Positions 60,469 through 64,000 of a DNA stretch of 64,000 nt are shown here, piece by piece (position 1 is the stretch's first letter; every line of letters starts with the position of its first letter). A program made the position numbers and the translations under genes. Origin of the DNA: Oscillospiraceae bacterium (GTDB lineage Bacteria; Bacillota; Clostridia; Oscillospirales; Ruminococcaceae); assembly GCA_021201135.1 (NCBI GenBank), contig JAJQGT010000006.1, positions 409,254-473,253 of the forward strand. The letters run 5' to 3'. A model generated the notes under the pieces. The model saw nothing but the letters and a program-made list of their open reading frames with translations. It ran no database searches and was not told where the DNA came from.

Positions 60469-61197
60469 ATGAAGGTAGCTCTTGTTACAGGTGGCTCAAG
60501 AGGCATCGGTGCGGCGGCATCCGTGGAGCTTGCAAAGCTCGGGTATGCCGTGGCTGTGAACTATAGGACAAACTATGAAGCCGTAAAAAGCGTCTGCAAA
60601 GAGATTTCGGACTTCGGCGGAGTTGCGGAGGCATTCAAGGCGGATATTTCGGATTCGGATGCACTTGATAAGATGTTTGAAGACATTCATGACGACCTCG
60701 GCGAGATTTCGGTGCTTGTGAATAACGCAGGCGTAGCTTATATCGGGCTGTTGCAGGATATGAGCGACGAGGAGATTAAGAACCTGAGCGACGTGAACCT
60801 CCTTGGAGCGATGCTTTGCACCAAGCGTGCAGTGCCCGATATGATCAAGCGGCACGACGGCGTGATTATAAATATCGCCTCAATGTGGGGCGAGGTCGGA
60901 GCCTCGTGTGAAGTTGTGTACTCCGCCTGTAAAGCGGGAATTATCGGGTTTACCAAGGCTCTTGCGAAGGAGCTCGGTCCATCCGGAATCAGAGTAAACT
61001 GCGTTTCCCCGGGAGTTATAGATACGGACATGAACTCGGAGCTTACCGACGAGACAATCAGCGAGCTCTGCGAGGAGACTCCCCTCCTCCGGATTGGCAA
61101 GCCATCGGACGTGGGAAAAACGATAGCATTTTTAGCGAGCGATAAAGCCGGATTCATCACGGGACAGGTTATCTCGGTGAACGGCGGCATAATTTGA
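60469..61197 (+). CDS. short-chain dehydrogenase/reductase (FabG-like)
   Basis: 242 aa. TGGSRGIGAAAS binds NAD(P), NNAG is intact, and the catalytic Ser (NIASMWG), Tyr and Lys (VYSACKAG) are in place; the FITGQVISVNGGI end is standard. A cluster with acpS suggests fatty-acid or related metabolism, but close relatives in Firmicutes act as YmfI, the EF-P 5-aminopentanone reductase, and the WGEVGASCEVVYSACKAG segment resembles those. No efp gene is in the window, so the assignment stays open. Confidence 0.9.
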   Translation: MKVALVTGGSRGIGAAASVELAKLGYAVAVNYRTNYEAVKSVCKEISDFGGVAEAFKADISDSDALDKMFEDIHDDLGEISVLVNNAGVAYIGLLQDMSDEEIKNLSDVNLLGAMLCTKRAVPDMIKRHDGVIINIASMWGEVGASCEVVYSACKAGIIGFTKALAKELGPSGIRVNCVSPGVIDTDMNSELTDETISELCEETPLLRIGKPSDVGKTIAFLASDKAGFITGQVISVNGGII

Positions 61198-61211
61198 AAG
61201 GACTATAAACC

Positions 61212-61718
61212 ATGGAAACTATAAGAGAGCAGTTGGTTTCAAGACCATTCACAAAATCGGACAGAACAAAACAGTATCTGATTACCATTCTTTCGTTTGT
61301 ATTGGGACTGGCGGTGCTGTTACTTATGATAAACATATTCACCAGTGTATATTTTCTTGTCGGGCTTGTGCTCGGAATTATGCTGGCTGTGGGAATAATC
61401 TATCTCGGATATTATCTCATCGGCAGGCTCAATGTTGAGTATGAATACTGCGTTGCGGGAACCAATATCTCCGTCGACAAAATTATCGACAGAAAAAAGA
61501 GAAAATCTCTTTGCAGTTTTGATCTGAGAGATGCAACCGGCTTCTATCATTCAAGAAAAGATCAGGGCGACGCTGTTGCCTACAGCGTCGAGGGCGACGA
61601 GGGCGATGTCTATACAATCGAATTCAGCGACCCACAGAATGGAAAGATTTATCTCTATTTCACTCCCGACGAGAAAACCCTTCAGATGATTTCCGTCTAT
61701 CTTCCGAGGCTGTCATGA
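61212..61718 (+). CDS. two-helix membrane protein of unknown function
   Basis: 168 aa. Not recognised with certainty. A basic N-terminus (VSRPFTKSDRTKQYL) precedes two helices (about 20-70; ILSFVLGLAVLLLMINIFT, VGLVLGIMLAVGIIYLGYY), then a cytosolic domain of about 95 residues with KIIDRKKRKSLCSFDLRDATG. The same order (SDR, this protein, acpS) is common in Clostridia. AAAGGA precedes the ATG. Its last bases overlap acpS by 4 bp. Confidence 0.75.
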   Translation: METIREQLVSRPFTKSDRTKQYLITILSFVLGLAVLLLMINIFTSVYFLVGLVLGIMLAVGIIYLGYYLIGRLNVEYEYCVAGTNISVDKIIDRKKRKSLCSFDLRDATGFYHSRKDQGDAVAYSVEGDEGDVYTIEFSDPQNGKIYLYFTPDEKTLQMISVYLPRLS

Positions 61719-62065
61719 AAGTTGGAATTGATTGCATAGACATCTCACGGATTGAGAAAAGCATCGGAATTCCGACATTTCTTGAGAGGATTTTCTCGGA
61801 AAGTGAGCTTGCGATGTTCACTAAAAAGAAGATGAACCCCCAGACGATTGCCGGAAACTTCGCCGCAAAAGAGGCATTTTCGAAGTCTCTTGGGACAGGC
61901 ATAAGAGGATTCAAGTTAAAAGAAGTATCTGTGCTCCGGGACGACTTAGGTGCTCCCTACATAGAGCTTACCGGCAAGGCGGCTGAACTGGCGGGAGACA
62001 CGCAGTTCACCGTCAGCATCACCCACACCGACACCGTCGCGACCGCGATTGTTATCGCATACTGA
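61715..62065 (+). CDS. acpS: holo-[acyl-carrier-protein] synthase
   Basis: 116 aa, typical. GIDCIDISRIEKSI binds Mg and CoA, and FAAKEAFSKSLGTGI holds the catalytic Glu and Lys; TQFTVSITHTDTVATAIV closes the fold. It transfers phosphopantetheine from CoA to apo-ACP. Overlaps the upstream gene by 4 bp and precedes nnrD by 3 bp, the usual pairing. Confidence 0.97.
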   Translation: MKVGIDCIDISRIEKSIGIPTFLERIFSESELAMFTKKKMNPQTIAGNFAAKEAFSKSLGTGIRGFKLKEVSVLRDDLGAPYIELTGKAAELAGDTQFTVSITHTDTVATAIVIAY

Positions 62066-62068
62066 ATT

Positions 62069-63067
62069 ATGAATACTACCTCAACAATTTCATGGGAAGC
62101 CCTATACAACGCCGAGCTTGCCGCACAAGAAAATAATGTCCACATCTCTGCCGTTTTGGAACCGGACGGCGGAGATATTAAAGTTGTCGACAAATACATT
62201 GCCGAAGCTCTGATGCGTGAGAATATCGGGAGCCGTCCCGTGAACTCCCATAAGGGCACTTTCGGAAGACTTTTGTCTGTAGTCGGTTCAGACAGATACC
62301 CCGGAGCGGCGGCTATTTCGACCATGTCGGCTCTTCGTTCCGGCGTCGGGCTTATTAGCGTCTGCACGACTGAGCGGTCGGCGATTTCGCTTGCTTCGAA
62401 CGTCATGGAGTGCACCCTGTTCCCCTGCCATTCGGACGAGGACGGGTTTATTAAACCCACCGAGCACGAGCTTGAGGGGATTCTTGAATTGCTTAAGGCT
62501 TCCGATGCTGTTTTAATCGGCTGTGGGCTCGGGCAATCCGAGAGCACTATGGCTGTCCTCGAAGCTGTTATCGAAAATGCAAATTGTCCCATAATTATAG
62601 ACGCCGATGGCATAAACCTTGTCTCAAAGCGCATAGAATGCCTTAGAAAAGCAAAGACAGATATCATCCTGACACCCCATCCTGCGGAGCTTTCAAGGCT
62701 CGCCGGGGTCGACACAAGGACTGCCGTCAAAGACCGCTATGCTATTGCTAAGAGACTGGCTAACGACTATGGCGTGACCGTCATTTCGAAATCCTGCTCG
62801 ACGCTGATTGTAAATTCGGAAGAATCGTATGTCACGATGTTCGGAAACAACGGGCTTTCAAAAGGCGGGAGCGGAGACCTGCTGGCGGGGCTGATAGCTT
62901 CGTTCACGGCTCAAAGGAAATCCCCCGTTGCCGCCGGAATACTCGGAGTATACGCCATGGGAGCTTCCTGCGAAGAGGTCTCGAAGCGGCTGTCAAGAAC
63001 AGGGATGCTGGCAAGCGACATTATTTCCTATCTGCCTGAGCTTTTCAAGAACTTCGAGAGGGCTTGA
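62069..63067 (+). CDS. nnrD: ADP/ATP-dependent NAD(P)H-hydrate dehydratase
   Basis: 332 aa, C-terminal kinase-like half of YjeF/Nnr without the N-terminal epimerase domain. HKGTFGRLLSVVGSDRYPGAA, LTPHPAELSRLAG and LSKGGSGDLLAG mark the nucleotide and hydrate sites. It repairs damaged NAD(P)HX. The epimerase half is absent here and must be elsewhere in the genome, or spontaneous epimerisation suffices. Confidence 0.95.
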   Translation: MNTTSTISWEALYNAELAAQENNVHISAVLEPDGGDIKVVDKYIAEALMRENIGSRPVNSHKGTFGRLLSVVGSDRYPGAAAISTMSALRSGVGLISVCTTERSAISLASNVMECTLFPCHSDEDGFIKPTEHELEGILELLKASDAVLIGCGLGQSESTMAVLEAVIENANCPIIIDADGINLVSKRIECLRKAKTDIILTPHPAELSRLAGVDTRTAVKDRYAIAKRLANDYGVTVISKSCSTLIVNSEESYVTMFGNNGLSKGGSGDLLAGLIASFTAQRKSPVAAGILGVYAMGASCEEVSKRLSRTGMLASDIISYLPELFKNFERA

Positions 63068-63682
63068 TTGAGTTTGAGGCAAAATCTAAGAAAAATAACT
63101 GTAGTATTTTTATCGGTAATTCTGGTAATGGGGCTGAGCGGATGCTCGCTTAAGTCGGTCGTGACAAATGAGAAATCGCTTCCGACCGCATTCACTGCGA
63201 CCGCTGAGGTCGACTTTGACGACACCATTTATGAAATGCTCCTGACGCGTTGGAGCGACGGTTGGTGGAATATTGAGCTCACCTCCCCTGCCATAGTCAG
63301 CGGACTCATATTTGACGTCAAGGGTGAGGAGACGACCATCTCCTTCAAGGGGCTGAACTTCACCTTTGACAGCTCAAAGTTCCCTGTAGGCTCGGTTGTG
63401 GCGCTCGTGACAAAGTCGTTCGACAAGCTCGTACCGCTTGAGCTTGACGTCACCGAGGGCACAGAGTCCGACTACTGCTCCGGAGAGACGAACGGCGCAG
63501 TCTATACGCTGACGTTCTCTAAAACCGGAATCCCGCAGATCCTGGAGCTCGGCGATAGCGACGACGAAAACTACATGCGGATTACGTTTGTTGATTTTGA
63601 GCTCATCACCTCCGAAAGCGAAGGTGAAAACGAAACTACGGAAGAGACTACCGAGTATGATATAATTATCGAAGAAGAATAA
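63068..63682 (+). CDS. lipoprotein of unknown function
   Basis: 204 aa from TTG directly after the nnrD stop, with GAGAGGG upstream. MSLRQNLRKITVVFLSVILV leads to lipobox LSGC. The mature part is acidic, about 160 residues, beta-rich, with no recognised domain (AEVDFDDTIYEMLLTRWSDG, ISFKGLNFTFDSSKFPVGSV), and ends in a Glu/Thr tail. Relatives in Clostridia are small lipoproteins of unknown role. Last gene of the operon. Confidence 0.8.
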   Translation: MSLRQNLRKITVVFLSVILVMGLSGCSLKSVVTNEKSLPTAFTATAEVDFDDTIYEMLLTRWSDGWWNIELTSPAIVSGLIFDVKGEETTISFKGLNFTFDSSKFPVGSVVALVTKSFDKLVPLELDVTEGTESDYCSGETNGAVYTLTFSKTGIPQILELGDSDDENYMRITFVDFELITSESEGENETTEETTEYDIIIEEE

Positions 63683-63686
63683 GATT

Positions 63687-63715
63687 AATGCCCTGCCGAA
63701 TGCGGGGCATTTTTT
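63687..63715 (+). terminator. terminator of the SDR-acpS-nnrD operon
   Basis: AATGCCC(T)GC / GC(G)GGGCATT with CGAA-type loop, followed by TTTTT. Confidence 0.8.
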
Positions 63716-63757
63716 ATATTCAGGCGAAATCTTAATCAAATCTTAAGAATTGAACTG

Positions 63758-63786
63758 TTGACTTGAGGCTTAATCGGCATTAAAAT
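63758..63786 (+). promoter_or_regulatory. promoter of the C39-like peptidase gene
   Basis: TTGACT, 17 bp, TAAAAT. Confidence 0.6.
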
Positions 63787-63808
63787 TATATTAATGGAGA
63801 TGAAGCCT

Positions 63809-64000
63809 ATGGCAACTGCTAAAGCAACAGATAAAACCAAGAAAAGACATCCACTCAGAATTGTGCTTATACTTGTCGTGATTATCGCGGTGGGATTTTA
63901 CATCTATGATAATACGAAGCCGCAGAATATGATATATCTCAGCGACGTTATAGATTACGATCAGCATCCCGACTATCCGACCGGGTGCGAAAGCGCATCG
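63809..64000 (+). CDS. C39-like cysteine peptidase, start only
   Basis: 64 codons to the window edge, from ATG at 63809 with GGAGA 9 nt upstream. A basic N-terminus, one membrane helix (RIVLILVVIIAVGFYIYD) and an outside part with DYDQHPDYPTGCESAS. The PTGCES motif is the active-site Cys of the C39_2 family of extracellular peptidases common in Clostridia. The catalytic His and Asp would lie beyond the window. Confidence 0.7.
   Translation, partial: MATAKATDKTKKRHPLRIVLILVVIIAVGFYIYDNTKPQNMIYLSDVIDYDQHPDYPTGCESAS

Overview
The window reads as chromosomal DNA of a Gram-positive member of the Clostridia, most likely an Oscillospirales/Ruminococcaceae-type gut commensal. This is inferred from several things: Gram-positive lipoproteins and sortase anchors, near-consensus sigma-A promoters (TTGACA-17-TATAAT), many 4-8 bp gene overlaps, large BspA-like leucine-rich surface proteins, glycan-degrading enzymes, a GHKL/LytTR two-component system, and a class B sortase locus. 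I see no phage, plasmid, transposase or CRISPR signature.

Left part (1-25 kb): a GH95 alpha-L-fucosidase cut by the left edge; an Fe-S aldo/keto reductase; an operon of an E2-like acyltransferase, an acyl-CoA ligase and a FliB-like Cys-rich protein; a giant BspA-like surface protein ending in NPTTG; a divergent GH27 alpha-galactosidase; a fibronectin-like secreted protein; an MBL-surE-queH operon; a four-gene sugar ABC importer; rpsO-pnp; an initiator tRNA; and a secreted GH43-CBM6 lipoprotein. Together these are glycan-foraging and housekeeping functions.

Middle part (25-44 kb): a heterodimeric ABC exporter; an operon of LytTR response regulator, cytosolic GHKL kinase and a second ABC exporter pair; rpsB-tsf; a second NPTTG-anchored BspA-like protein; an MBOAT/DHHW pair for polysaccharide O-acylation; rnmV; and holA.

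Right part (44-64 kb): a beta-propeller-like lipoprotein, prfB (no programmed frameshift), a serine beta-lactamase-like hydrolase, rnhA with a cysteine desulfurase, a single ABC exporter with a palindromic operator, an XRE regulator with its own palindrome, hemW, a second cysteine desulfurase with thiI, a CinA-type amidohydrolase, then an envelope cluster (class B sortase, a second class B sortase that looks like a lipoprotein, a SpoIID protein, a transglutaminase-like lipoprotein), an SDR-acpS-nnrD operon, and the start of a C39-like peptidase.

The most interesting signals are not in the coding regions. The first BspA gene has a structured leader in which a putative P1 helix overlaps an intrinsic terminator. 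Both BspA genes have hairpins that bury the Shine-Dalgarno. A 10-bp direct repeat with 21-bp periodicity sits in front of the LytTR-linked exporter. A long hairpin lies between rpsO and pnp. The initiator tRNA has two U-U mismatches in its T stem. The NPTTG surface proteins and the tandem sortases may form one display system, although they are about 18-47 kb apart.

All motif, promoter and hairpin calls were made by eye. No database search or folding calculation was run.
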